Positions 40,069 to 47,589 of a stretch of 64,000 nt of DNA are shown in pieces. Source of the stretch: Brachybacterium sp. FME24. GTDB lineage: Bacteria; Actinomycetota; Actinomycetes; Actinomycetales; Dermabacteraceae. The stretch is from NCBI RefSeq assembly GCF_014897705.1, contig NZ_JABUXV010000001.1, positions 310,001-374,000 on the forward strand, given 5' to 3'. The position numbers were made by a program, and so were the translations under genes. Each line of letters opens with the position of its first letter. Position 1 is the stretch's first letter. The notes beneath the pieces were generated by a model that saw only the letters and a list, made by a program, of their open reading frames with translations, made no database searches and was not told the DNA's origin.

Positions 40069-40428
40069 ATGGCACGCGGCATCATTGCAGTTCTTTCCAT
40101 AGGCCTCACGGTCTTCGCGCTGGCCGACTGCGTGCAGACCGAGGACGACAAGATCCGCGGGATCCCGAAATGGGTGTGGATCGCGCTGGTCGTGCTGCTG
40201 CCCTGGGTCGGTCCGATCACCTGGCTCGTGGTCGGCAAGGACCGGCCCACCAGGGGCGGCGGCGAGCCGCCGCATCGCGGCGGGCCCACCGCGCCCGACG
40301 AGGACCCCGACTTCCTGCGCAAGCTCGATGACGACATCCGTCGCGAGCGCCGCGAACGCACGCAGGGCGACCAGGGCGACGGTACGAGCGGCACCGATGG
40401 GCCGAAGAGCGGCCCTACCGGCTCCTGA
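40069..40428 (+). CDS. PLDc_N domain membrane protein
   Basis: This 119-residue protein has two membrane segments (about residues 4-19 and 32-53). Between them is the PLDc_N motif (DKIRGIPKWVWIALVVLLPW), a domain found at the N-terminus of cardiolipin synthases and as stand-alone proteins. The C-terminal half is charged and Gly-rich. No catalytic HKD motif is present, so it is not itself a phospholipase. Its role next to men and ccs genes is unknown. Confidence 0.8.
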   Translation: MARGIIAVLSIGLTVFALADCVQTEDDKIRGIPKWVWIALVVLLPWVGPITWLVVGKDRPTRGGGEPPHRGGPTAPDEDPDFLRKLDDDIRRERRERTQGDQGDGTSGTDGPKSGPTGS

Positions 40429-40460
40429 ACCCAGCAGCCTTCCGGACGAGGCGCAGAGAC

Positions 40461-40502
40461 GACGCGGCCCCGACCGGACACTCGTCCGACCGGGGCCGCG
40501 TC
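40461..40502. terminator. Bidirectional terminator between the PLDc_N gene and ccsB
   Basis: Perfect 12-base arms GACGCGGCCCCG and CGGGGCCGCGTC (40461-40472, 40491-40502), with an inner CGGAC/GTCCG pair, lie between two convergent genes. Confidence 0.8.
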
Positions 40503-40515
40503 ACCTGCATCGGAC

Positions 40516-41622
40516 TCAGAGACCCGAGTACGAGTGCAGGCCGTTGATGATGGTGTTGACGATCGTGTAGTTGAAGACCACGGCCACGAAGCCCGCCAGG
40601 GCAAGGCCTGCGGCGCGATTTCCGCGGAAGCCGCCGGTCGCACGGGCGTGCAGGTAGGCGGCGTAGATCACCCAGATGATGAAGGTCCACACCTCCTTGG
40701 GGTCCCAGCCCCAGTAGCGGCCCCAGGCCTCGCGGGCCCAGATCGCCCCGAAGATCAGGGTGAAGGTCCAGCACACGAACGCGACGGAGTGGATGCGGAA
40801 GCTCAGGCCCTCGAGCGTCGTGGAACTGGGCAGGCGGTCCAGGACATGGCCGAAGCGACCCCAATGCTCGGGGTACTCCTCGCCGGCCGCGGCCTTCTCC
40901 ACCATCGCCCGCTCATGTCGACCCTGCAGGAGCTGCATGGTGGCGACCACGGCCCCGAGGATCGACAGCGCGGTCGCGACGATCGCGATGGCGATGTGGA
41001 TGTAGATCCAGTGGGAGTTCTGCAGGCTCGGGGTCAGCGCGGCGGCCGGGACGATCCACAGCGTCTGCGCGAGCAGCATGACCAGCAGCACGGGCCCCAC
41101 CACGAACGTCCCCAGAGCACGCAGTTCGGCACGCTTGATCGAGAAGATCAGGAAGGCCGCCATCACCACGGCGGTGCTGGTCGTCGCGAACTCGTACATG
41201 TTCGCCCACGGCACGCGCTGGGTAGCGGCCGCTCGGGTCGCGACGCCCACGATGTGCAGCATGGTCGCGGCGCCGGACAGGATGAACGCGAAGGTCTGCG
41301 CGCTCATCGCCCCGGTGGCCGGGCCGGTGCCGCTGTGGGCCTCGTCGCCGGCGGTGCTCTCGACGCCATCACTCGAGGAGCCGGGCCCGCCGTCGACGGT
41401 CGCGGAGGTCGTCCCTCCGGAGCCTGCCGCTGCGAGGACCGCGGGCTGCGTGGCGCGAGCTGCCTTCCGCTCCTGCTCCTCGCGGGCGGCGAGGCGCTCG
41501 TCGCCGCGTCGCTGCGAGGTGGAGGCGAGGTCGGCGGCGAAGCCGATCAGCGCGAGCACGTACAGCACGATCGTCACCACGATGGCGAGATTCGAGATCT
41601 CCGCCAGCTGCTGGTCAATCAC
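40516..41622 (-). CDS. ccsB: System II cytochrome c biogenesis protein CcsB/ResC
   Basis: This 368-residue polytopic membrane protein is the heme-handling half of the System II cytochrome c synthase. It has eight or so hydrophobic segments and the heme-binding WWD-type motif WAREAWGRYWGWDPKEVW near residue 305. Candidate heme-ligand histidines include those in MLHIVG, YIHIAIA and RIHSVAF. A non-conserved Gly/Ser loop follows the first membrane helix. The GTG start overlaps the resB stop by 4 bases. Confidence 0.93.
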   Translation of the reverse strand: MIDQQLAEISNLAIVVTIVLYVLALIGFAADLASTSQRRGDERLAAREEQERKAARATQPAVLAAAGSGGTTSATVDGGPGSSSDGVESTAGDEAHSGTGPATGAMSAQTFAFILSGAATMLHIVGVATRAAATQRVPWANMYEFATTSTAVVMAAFLIFSIKRAELRALGTFVVGPVLLVMLLAQTLWIVPAAALTPSLQNSHWIYIHIAIAIVATALSILGAVVATMQLLQGRHERAMVEKAAAGEEYPEHWGRFGHVLDRLPSSTTLEGLSFRIHSVAFVCWTFTLIFGAIWAREAWGRYWGWDPKEVWTFIIWVIYAAYLHARATGGFRGNRAAGLALAGFVAVVFNYTIVNTIINGLHSYSGL

Positions 41623-43409
41623 TGTGCACTTCCTTCGTGGGTGTCATCGGGGGCCGCGTCGGGTGGCGCGGAGTCGGAGTGCCGGGTCCCATCCTGCGAC
41701 GCGGCGAGCTTGTCCGCCAGGGTCTTCACATCATCGGTCAAGGTCGGATCGTCACTGCGGGCGAGACCGGCGACTTCGAGGACGACGAGCCCGCCGCCCC
41801 CGCCCTTCCCATCGTCCTCGCTCACGCGCACCCAGAGGCGCCGACGCGGCACGAACAGCGACAGGATGAGCCCGCCGACGGCGACCAGGGCACTGACCAG
41901 CACCCAGCGCTCGAACGGGTCGTGCGCCACGTCGAAGGCGGCGTAGCGTCGCACGCCGTCGAAGCTGACCGTGGTGCCATCGGGAAGGTCGTAGAACTGC
42001 CCGGGGGCCAGGCTGACCAGCACCGGAGTGCCGTCCTCGCCGGTGATCGGCTCGAGCGTGGAGACGTCGACCTCGTAGGCGTTCTGCGGGACTCCGGAGT
42101 CGAGGCCGAGGTCCCCCTGGTGCACGGTGAGCGCGAGCTGCGGGTCCACCAGGTCCGGGTAGATCGAGTGCGGTCCCTGCTCGTCGATCACGCCGGTGGG
42201 CAGGAAGAAGCCGACCACAGCGGTCTGCTTCGGGCTCGCATCAGGTGCCTTGATCACCAGCTGGGAGGTGTAGCCGACGTCGCCCATCGGCACCGTGATG
42301 ACCGGGCCCTCGGCGACGACGTTGCCCTCGGGGTCGGTCACGGTGACCTCGGGGGCGTAGCCGTTGCCGAGCAGGTACATGGACGCGCCGTCGACGTGCA
42401 GGGGCTTGTTGACCTGCAGCGTCCGGGTGTCCTGCTCCTGGCCCGGCGTGGTCACGGCCACATCGGCCTCGAAGGACAGCGGCTGTCCCACCCGGCTCTC
42501 GTCCGCGCCCTCGAGCACGTACTCGGCGCGGAACTCCTCCAGCGTGAACTGGAAGGGAGGGAGGTCCGCCGCGTCGAACCAGGCACCGGACTCGAAGGAG
42601 TCGTACTGGGTCAGGGAATTGGAGAATCCATTGCCCTCGACCACCGTGATCTGCCCGCGATAGTTGGTCAGCTGCCCCCCCGCGATGCAGATCAGAACAC
42701 CGACCAGGGAGATGTGGAAGAGCAGGTTGCCGGTCTCGCGCAGCAGTCCGCGCTCCGCGCTGACGGATCGGGACGCGGTCTCCTCACGACGATCGGTGCG
42801 GTACCGCGAGCGGCGCAGGGAGCGCTGCGCGCGCTCCAGCAGGGCATCGGCGTCGGCCCCCGGCAGCTCGAGGCGGGTGTACCCGGCGAAGCGGGTCAGG
42901 CGCGAGGGCGTGCGAGGGGGCTTGGCACGCAGCTGACGCAGGTGCACCCCCAGCCGCGGGATGATGCACCCGATCAGCGAGATGAACAGCAGCAGGTAGA
43001 TCGCGGAGAACCAGGGCGAGGAGAACACCTCGAAGAATCCGAGGGTGTCGAGGATCTCGCCCCAGCGACCATTCTCCTCGAGGAACTGATCGGTCAGAGC
43101 CGGGTTCACGCTGCGCTGCGGATACAGCGAACCCGGCACGGCCGCGATCGCCAGGAGCATCAGCAGGATCAGAGCGGTCTGCATGCTGGTCAGCTGGCGC
43201 CACAGGAACCGTCCGGTGCCGCGCAGCCCGAGGGCCGGCGGCGTCGCGCCGCCCTTGGCCGGCCGCGGCCCGTCCTTGTCCCGCTTGCTGCTCCAGGAGT
43301 CGGCGGCGGCGCTGGTCCGGCCCGACTCGGAATCGCTCGTGCGTGTGCTGTTCAGGGTCTTGTCCGTCTCTTCCGGGGGGTTCGTGCGGTCGGCATCGTC
43401 CGTGCCCAT
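41619..43409 (-). CDS. resB: System II cytochrome c biogenesis protein ResB
   Basis: This 596-residue protein partners CcsB in attaching heme to apocytochrome c. It has a Ser/Arg-rich cytoplasmic start, three membrane helices in the first half (e.g. MQTALILLMLLAIAAVPGSLYPQ), a large extracytoplasmic domain and a final helix near residue 545 followed by the ResB-type FVPRRRLWVRV. The ATG at 43409 overlaps the ccdA stop by one base. It is part of the hisphos-tlpA-ccdA-resB-ccsB operon. Confidence 0.92.
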   Translation of the reverse strand: MGTDDADRTNPPEETDKTLNSTRTSDSESGRTSAAADSWSSKRDKDGPRPAKGGATPPALGLRGTGRFLWRQLTSMQTALILLMLLAIAAVPGSLYPQRSVNPALTDQFLEENGRWGEILDTLGFFEVFSSPWFSAIYLLLFISLIGCIIPRLGVHLRQLRAKPPRTPSRLTRFAGYTRLELPGADADALLERAQRSLRRSRYRTDRREETASRSVSAERGLLRETGNLLFHISLVGVLICIAGGQLTNYRGQITVVEGNGFSNSLTQYDSFESGAWFDAADLPPFQFTLEEFRAEYVLEGADESRVGQPLSFEADVAVTTPGQEQDTRTLQVNKPLHVDGASMYLLGNGYAPEVTVTDPEGNVVAEGPVITVPMGDVGYTSQLVIKAPDASPKQTAVVGFFLPTGVIDEQGPHSIYPDLVDPQLALTVHQGDLGLDSGVPQNAYEVDVSTLEPITGEDGTPVLVSLAPGQFYDLPDGTTVSFDGVRRYAAFDVAHDPFERWVLVSALVAVGGLILSLFVPRRRLWVRVSEDDGKGGGGGLVVLEVAGLARSDDPTLTDDVKTLADKLAASQDGTRHSDSAPPDAAPDDTHEGSAQ

Positions 43410-44227
43410 CACACCACCGGCTCGTAGGTCGCGATGAGCCCCTGCAGCTCGCTCATCCAGGCCGACCACAGTCCGGTCATGAGCAGCACGCCGATCGCGA
43501 TCAGGAGGGCACCGGAGAGCAGCCCGATGGTGCGACGGTGGGCAGAGAGCTTCTTGCTGATGCCCAGGGCCCGCTCGAACAGCAGGGCGAACAGCACGAA
43601 GGGAATGCCGAGGCCGAGCGAGTACGCGAGGGCCAGGATGGCGCCGCGCATCGCCGCGCCGTCGCCGCCGCCGTCGAGCGAGAGCGCCACGATCGCGGCG
43701 TAGGTGGGGCCGATGCAGGGGGTCCAGCTGAGCCCGAAGATGAGACCCATCAGCGGGGCACCGGCCAGGCCGGCATCCGGGCGCTTGCTGGTCAGCGGCC
43801 GGTTCGCCCCCAGGCCCGGGAAGACGCCCATGAAGACCAGGCCCATGAGCAGCACGATCGCGCCGGCGACCCGATTGATCCAGACGCTGTACTCCTGCAG
43901 GAGGTGGCCGAGCGCTCCCGCGAAGCCGCCGAGCACCATGAACACCACCGCGAAACCGGCGACGAACAGCAGGCTGCCGGTGAGCATGCGCCCGGCGCCG
44001 GGCTTCCCGCGCCGCGCTCCCGAGGGCTTCTTGGCCCCGACCCCTGCCGTGACGGCGCTCTGTCCCGCGAGTCCGGAGACGTACCCGAGGTAGCCGGGCA
44101 CGACAGGCAGCACGCAGGGCGACAGGAAGGCGACCAGTCCGGCCGCGGCGGCGACGGCGACGGCGAGCAGGAGGGATCCGGACAGCGCTGTCGCCTGGAA
44201 GGCTGCTCCGACCTCAGCGGTGATCAT
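43409..44227 (-). CDS. ccdA: Cytochrome c biogenesis protein CcdA
   Basis: This 272-residue membrane thiol transporter passes reductant to TlpA/ResA. It has six hydrophobic segments, with the conserved cysteines in FLSPCVLPVVPGYLGYVSG and WTPCIGPTYAAI. The ATG at 44227 overlaps the tlpA stop by 4 bases. A long in-frame N-terminal extension was rejected because it lies inside tlpA. Confidence 0.94.
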   Translation of the reverse strand: MITAEVGAAFQATALSGSLLLAVAVAAAAGLVAFLSPCVLPVVPGYLGYVSGLAGQSAVTAGVGAKKPSGARRGKPGAGRMLTGSLLFVAGFAVVFMVLGGFAGALGHLLQEYSVWINRVAGAIVLLMGLVFMGVFPGLGANRPLTSKRPDAGLAGAPLMGLIFGLSWTPCIGPTYAAIVALSLDGGGDGAAMRGAILALAYSLGLGIPFVLFALLFERALGISKKLSAHRRTIGLLSGALLIAIGVLLMTGLWSAWMSELQGLIATYEPVV

Positions 44228-44829
44228 TCGGCCAGGACCGTGTCGATCATGGCGCGCAGCGTCGAGGGGTCGGCGGCGCCGGAGATGCGTGCAGCGACGC
44301 GGCCCTCCCGGTCCAGCACGAGCGTGGAGGGCACGGCGTTGGGCGCGACCTGGCCGCGCATCTCGTACATGATCTCGGCGTCCGGGTCGGGCAGCGAGGG
44401 GTAGGTGATCCCGTAGGTCTCCTCGAAGGCACGGGCCGGACCGGCGGTATCGCGCACGTTGACTCCGACGAAGGCCACCCCCTGCTCGGCGTAGTCCTCG
44501 TGGATGGCCTGGAGGTCCGGGGCCTCCGTGCGGCACGGCGGGCAGGACGCGTACCAGACGTTGACCACGAGCACCTCCCCGTGCTGATCGCCCGAGGAGA
44601 AGTCCTCGTCGTCGAACGTGGTGCCGGAGATGTCGAGTGGATCCGTGCGCTCGGCTGCCGGGATCTCTGTGGTCACCCCGTCGCCGGAGACGTAGCCGGA
44701 TTCGTAGCGGTCAGCAGTGCTGGATCCGCATCCTGACAGGACCGGGAGCAGCGCGGTCGCGGCGAGAGCGCCTGCCGCGCCGATCACGCCCCGGCGCGAG
44801 GGTCGCGGCGGGAGGGACTTGGCGCTCAT
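44224..44829 (-). CDS. TlpA/ResA-type thioredoxin-like lipoprotein
   Basis: This 201-residue protein has a twin-Arg-containing lipoprotein signal (PSRRGVIGAAGALAATALLP then lipobox LSGC) and a thioredoxin fold with active site WYASCPPCRTEAPDL. It most likely reduces the cysteines of apocytochrome c heme sites using electrons from CcdA. The ATG at 44829 overlaps the preceding phosphatase stop by 4 bases. Confidence 0.92.
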   Translation of the reverse strand: MSAKSLPPRPSRRGVIGAAGALAATALLPVLSGCGSSTADRYESGYVSGDGVTTEIPAAERTDPLDISGTTFDDEDFSSGDQHGEVLVVNVWYASCPPCRTEAPDLQAIHEDYAEQGVAFVGVNVRDTAGPARAFEETYGITYPSLPDPDAEIMYEMRGQVAPNAVPSTLVLDREGRVAARISGAADPSTLRAMIDTVLAE

Positions 44830-45473
44830 GTCAGCCTGCCTCCGGTGGCGTCGACCGCCCCGGCGTAGAGCTCTGCAGCGGGTTCGGCGTAGCTGAGGTC
44901 GGACAGATGGGGGCCGACGAAGCGCAGGCTGGTCACCGAGCACAGGCCGCACTGGCGGCGGCGCGGATCATGCGCGAGGGGCTTGCCCTCGGCGCTGCGC
45001 CGTGTCACCCAGATCGGAAGCTGATGGAGCACCAGCACCGCCTCGCGACCCTCGGCCTCGGCACGGGCGTCGTGCACCGCCGAGATCACGCGGGCGACCT
45101 GGTCGCGGTACGGCTCGCCCCAGGAGGGGCGCAGCGGGTTCAGGAACCAGCGCCAGTTGCGCGGGTCGGTCAGCTTCGCGTCTCCGTGCCCCATGCGCTG
45201 TCCCTCGAAGCGGTTGCCCGATTCGATGATCCGCTGATCCGTGGTGACCTCGAGACCGTGGGCCGCCGCGATGGGGGCTGCGGTCTGCTGCGCGCGCAGC
45301 AGGGGTGAGGAGCGCACCAGCGCGACGTCGGAGTCCGCCAGGTGGCCGGCCACCCGCTGCGCCATCTCCTCGCCGCGATCACTGAGGCGGTAACCGGGCA
45401 TGCGCCCGTAGAGGAGGCGATCGGGGTTGTGCACCTCGCCGTGGCGGACGAGGTGGACGGTGGTGGTGGTCAC
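44826..45473 (-). CDS. Histidine phosphatase family protein (phosphoglycerate-mutase-like)
   Basis: This 215-residue protein carries the phosphohistidine motif LVRHGEVHNP, SSPLLRAQQTAAPIA and a second catalytic histidine in VLVLHQLPIWV. It begins with GTG 45473, with GGAGGAACG upstream. Actinobacterial cytochrome c maturation operons commonly start with such a gene (as at Rv0525 in M. tuberculosis). The substrate and the link to cytochromes are unknown. Confidence 0.88.
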   Translation of the reverse strand: MTTTTVHLVRHGEVHNPDRLLYGRMPGYRLSDRGEEMAQRVAGHLADSDVALVRSSPLLRAQQTAAPIAAAHGLEVTTDQRIIESGNRFEGQRMGHGDAKLTDPRNWRWFLNPLRPSWGEPYRDQVARVISAVHDARAEAEGREAVLVLHQLPIWVTRRSAEGKPLAHDPRRRQCGLCSVTSLRFVGPHLSDLSYAEPAAELYAGAVDATGGRLT

Positions 45474-45569
45474 GGGTACGCGTTCCTCCCTCAGGAGATC
45501 AGCAGAACAGGTAGGTCAAGTGGCGCGGGTGGGGCCGAGCCGCCTCACGGTACCAATCCAACCTCCGGA

Positions 45570-46118
45570 TCAACCCTGGGAATCGGGTCCGACGTGAGGA
45601 GGCGGACTCCCGATGCCGATCGGGGCGTCCTCGGGGACCGCGCGACCCAGGATCCGGCCCAGCTCGAGGAAGTCGTCATGCCCGACGACGTCCAGCAGCA
45701 GCTCCCGCACGGAGCGCACGTGCGTGGGCGCCGCCTTCTCGAGCAGCGTCATCCCGGCCTCGGTCAGCTGCGCCTGGCGGCCGCGGCCGTCGTCCGAACA
45801 GCGCACGCGTTCCACCAGTCCGCGCTTCTCCATGCGGGAGATGGTGTGGGTCAGGCGCGAGCGGGAGTGCACGACGCGGTCCGCGAGCTCCGACATGCGC
45901 AGGAAATGCCCCTCCGACTCGGACAGGCGTACGAGGATCTCGTACTCGCCCAGCGTCAGGTCGATCGTCGGATCGGCCTGCAGCGCCTCCGAGAGGCGGT
46001 CGTTCAGAAGCGTGGTCGCGTAGAGGAAGCTGCGCCAGGCTGTCTGCTCCCGGTGCGTCAACCAGAGCTCCTCCGGGGTGGACGCGCGGTCCTCATCTCT
46101 TGACTCCATGGTGTGCAT
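45570..46118 (-). CDS. MarR family transcriptional regulator
   Basis: This 182-residue winged-helix repressor has a helix-turn-helix (MRMSELADRVVHSRSRLTHT style) followed by the wing VERVRCSDDGRGRQAQLTEAG and the dimer helices. The ATG at 46118 follows AAGGAGACAGTG at good spacing. It is divergent from yceI with an AT-rich spacer of 124 bases, so it probably controls that gene and itself. The ligand is unknown. Confidence 0.9.
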   Translation of the reverse strand: MHTMESRDEDRASTPEELWLTHREQTAWRSFLYATTLLNDRLSEALQADPTIDLTLGEYEILVRLSESEGHFLRMSELADRVVHSRSRLTHTISRMEKRGLVERVRCSDDGRGRQAQLTEAGMTLLEKAAPTHVRSVRELLLDVVGHDDFLELGRILGRAVPEDAPIGIGSPPPHVGPDSQG

Positions 46119-46148
46119 CACTGTCTCCTTCTGGTGAGGTCATGCCTG

Positions 46149-46176
46149 TTGCATTGCCCCCGAGTATAGTTTATGT
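46149..46176 (+). promoter_or_regulatory. Divergent marR/yceI promoter-operator region
   Basis: TTGCAT (46149-46154) and TTATGT (46171-46176) are 16 bases apart for yceI. On the other strand TATACT lies in the same AT-rich patch and may serve marR. CATTGC/GCAATG half-sites at about 46152-46157 and 46182-46187 flank the patch and, with TTTCAAGCAA, form a plausible MarR site. Confidence 0.45.
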
Positions 46177-46242
46177 TTCAAGCAATGGGTGGTGGTCGGA
46201 CCCGATCACCGTCATAACCAGTCAACCTCAAGGAGACATCAC

Positions 46243-46773
46243 ATGAGCGACCTCACCCCCGGCACCTGGACCCTCGACGCCAGCCACACCTCAGCGAGCT
46301 TCACCGTTCGTCACGCCGGCATCTCCAAGGCCCGCGGCCAGTTCACCGATGTCCAGGGCACCCTGGTCGTCGGCGAGGGCGGCGAGAACCTTTCCTTCGA
46401 GACCACGCTGATGACCTCGTCGGTGAACACCTCCAACTCCGACCGCGACAACCACCTGCGCAGCGGCGACTTCTTCGACACCGAGAACTTCCCGGAGATC
46501 ACCTTCGTCTCCACCGAGGTCAAGGGCGAGACCCTCGTGGGCGACCTGACCATCCGCGACGTCACCAAGCCCGTCGAGCTCGACTTCGCCTACGAGGGCT
46601 CCGCGACGGATCCCTTCGGCACCTACCGTGCGGGTTTCACCGGTGCGACCAAGATCTCGCGCAAGGAGTTCGGCCTGACCTGGAACGCCGCTCTCGAAGC
46701 CGGCGGCGTGCTGGTCGCCGACGAGGTCAAGATCTCCATCGAGGCAGAGTTCACGGCGCCGACTGCTGCGTGA
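46243..46773 (+). CDS. YceI family protein
   Basis: This 176-residue YceI/lipocalin-like barrel protein has no signal peptide, so it is probably cytoplasmic. Family motifs include GTWTLDASHTSASFTVRH, the DRDNHLRSGDFFDTENFPEI block and LTIRDVTKPVELDF. YceI proteins bind isoprenoid lipids such as polyprenyl chains. The ATG at 46243 follows AAGGAGACATCAC. A MarR-type regulator is divergent, a common pairing. Confidence 0.93.
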   Translation: MSDLTPGTWTLDASHTSASFTVRHAGISKARGQFTDVQGTLVVGEGGENLSFETTLMTSSVNTSNSDRDNHLRSGDFFDTENFPEITFVSTEVKGETLVGDLTIRDVTKPVELDFAYEGSATDPFGTYRAGFTGATKISRKEFGLTWNAALEAGGVLVADEVKISIEAEFTAPTAA

Positions 46774-46815
46774 ACCTCCTCCTGCCCGCAGGACGTCCTT
46801 GACGTCGCGGGACCA

Positions 46816-46850
46816 CGACGGGCCGTCTGCCGAGCGCAGGCGGCCCGTCG
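46816..46850 (+). terminator. Terminator after yceI
   Basis: Fifteen-base arms at 46816-46830 and 46836-46850 with one G-U pair and a 5-base loop lie 43 bases past the stop. Confidence 0.75.
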
Positions 46851-46915
46851 TCGTCGACTCTCCGCCGCGGCGATGACACCCTGCCTCCGCTCCCCGATGC
46901 CGCCCCCGATCTCGA

Positions 46916-46921
46916 TAGGGT
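46916..46921 (+). promoter_or_regulatory. Leaderless-type -10 of the glutaredoxin-like gene
   Basis: TAGGGT stands 7 bases before ATG 46929. Confidence 0.55.
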
Positions 46922-46928
46922 TCGCCTC

Positions 46929-47234
46929 ATGACCGCCACACGCATCCCGTCCCCCACCGACCCGGACGCCCGGGTGCTGTACCTGACCAGGGAGGGCTGC
47001 CATCTGTGCGAGGACGCCCTGCCGGTGGTCCGGGCCGAGGCCGACCGGGCCGGCACCTCGGTCGAGGTGCGCGATATCGACACCGACGAGGCGCTGCGCG
47101 CGGAGTGGGACTACGACGTGCCGGTGATCATCCTGGACGGCGCCGTCCATGCGAAGTACCGCGTGGATGCGCAGCAGCTGCGCGCCGCGCTGGCGAAGCG
47201 GTCGTGGTGGCGCCGCCTCACCGGCCGCGCCTGA
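46929..47234 (+). CDS. Glutaredoxin family protein (DUF836 type)
   Basis: This 101-residue thioredoxin-fold protein has the redox motif REGCHLCEDALP, a cis-proline strand DYDVPVIILDG, and ends in a basic tail (KRSWWRRLTGRA). DUF836-type glutaredoxin-like proteins are of unknown substrate. The start at ATG 46929 is supported by the leaderless promoter. Confidence 0.88.
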   Translation: MTATRIPSPTDPDARVLYLTREGCHLCEDALPVVRAEADRAGTSVEVRDIDTDEALRAEWDYDVPVIILDGAVHAKYRVDAQQLRAALAKRSWWRRLTGRA

Positions 47235-47289
47235 GGCGCCCACAGCCGTCACCGTGGTCACCACCCGCTGACGCCGCCTGCCCCGAACG

Positions 47290-47325
47290 CGCAACGGCCC
47301 CCGCCGAATGGCGGGGGCCGTTGCG
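47290..47325. terminator. Bidirectional terminator
   Basis: A perfect 16-base stem (47290-47305 and 47310-47325) with a GAAT loop, followed by TCTC, separates the glutaredoxin gene from the convergent bS22 gene. Confidence 0.85.
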
Positions 47326-47338
47326 TCTCACACAGTGC

Positions 47339-47437
47339 TCACTTCTTGTTGCGACGCTGGTGACGCGTCTTGCGAAGCTGCTTGCGGTGCTTCTTCTTGG
47401 ACATGCGCTTGCGTCGCTTCTTGACGACAGAACCCAT
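47339..47437 (-). CDS. 30S ribosomal protein bS22 / AURKAIP1-COX24 domain protein (32 residues)
   Basis: This very small, extremely basic protein (MGSVVKKRRKRMSKKKHRK then QLRKTRHQRRNKK) is too short for most gene finders but is conserved in all actinobacteria. It was seen in mycobacterial ribosome structures as bS22, bound near the decoding site. It starts at ATG 47437 with AGAGGCAACCT upstream and ends at TGA 47339. Confidence 0.95.
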   Translation of the reverse strand: MGSVVKKRRKRMSKKKHRKQLRKTRHQRRNKK

Positions 47438-47566
47438 AGGTTGCCTCTGTTCTGCAGGCCAACGCCTGCGGGATGGTCCAGCGGTTCAGGAATGCGCGGC
47501 CCGCGGAAACTGCACAGAGGTCGTACAGAAGTACTGCGCGGATCCGACGCCACGGTCGACCAGCCA

Positions 47567-47572
47567 TTCTAC
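47567..47572 (-). promoter_or_regulatory. Candidate -10 of the bS22 gene
   Basis: TAGAAT on the minus strand, with a TAGACA-like -35 15 bases upstream that overlaps the end of the GTPase gene, would give a leader of about 120 bases. Confidence 0.35.
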
Positions 47573-47589
47573 ACAGCAGATCCGTGTGT

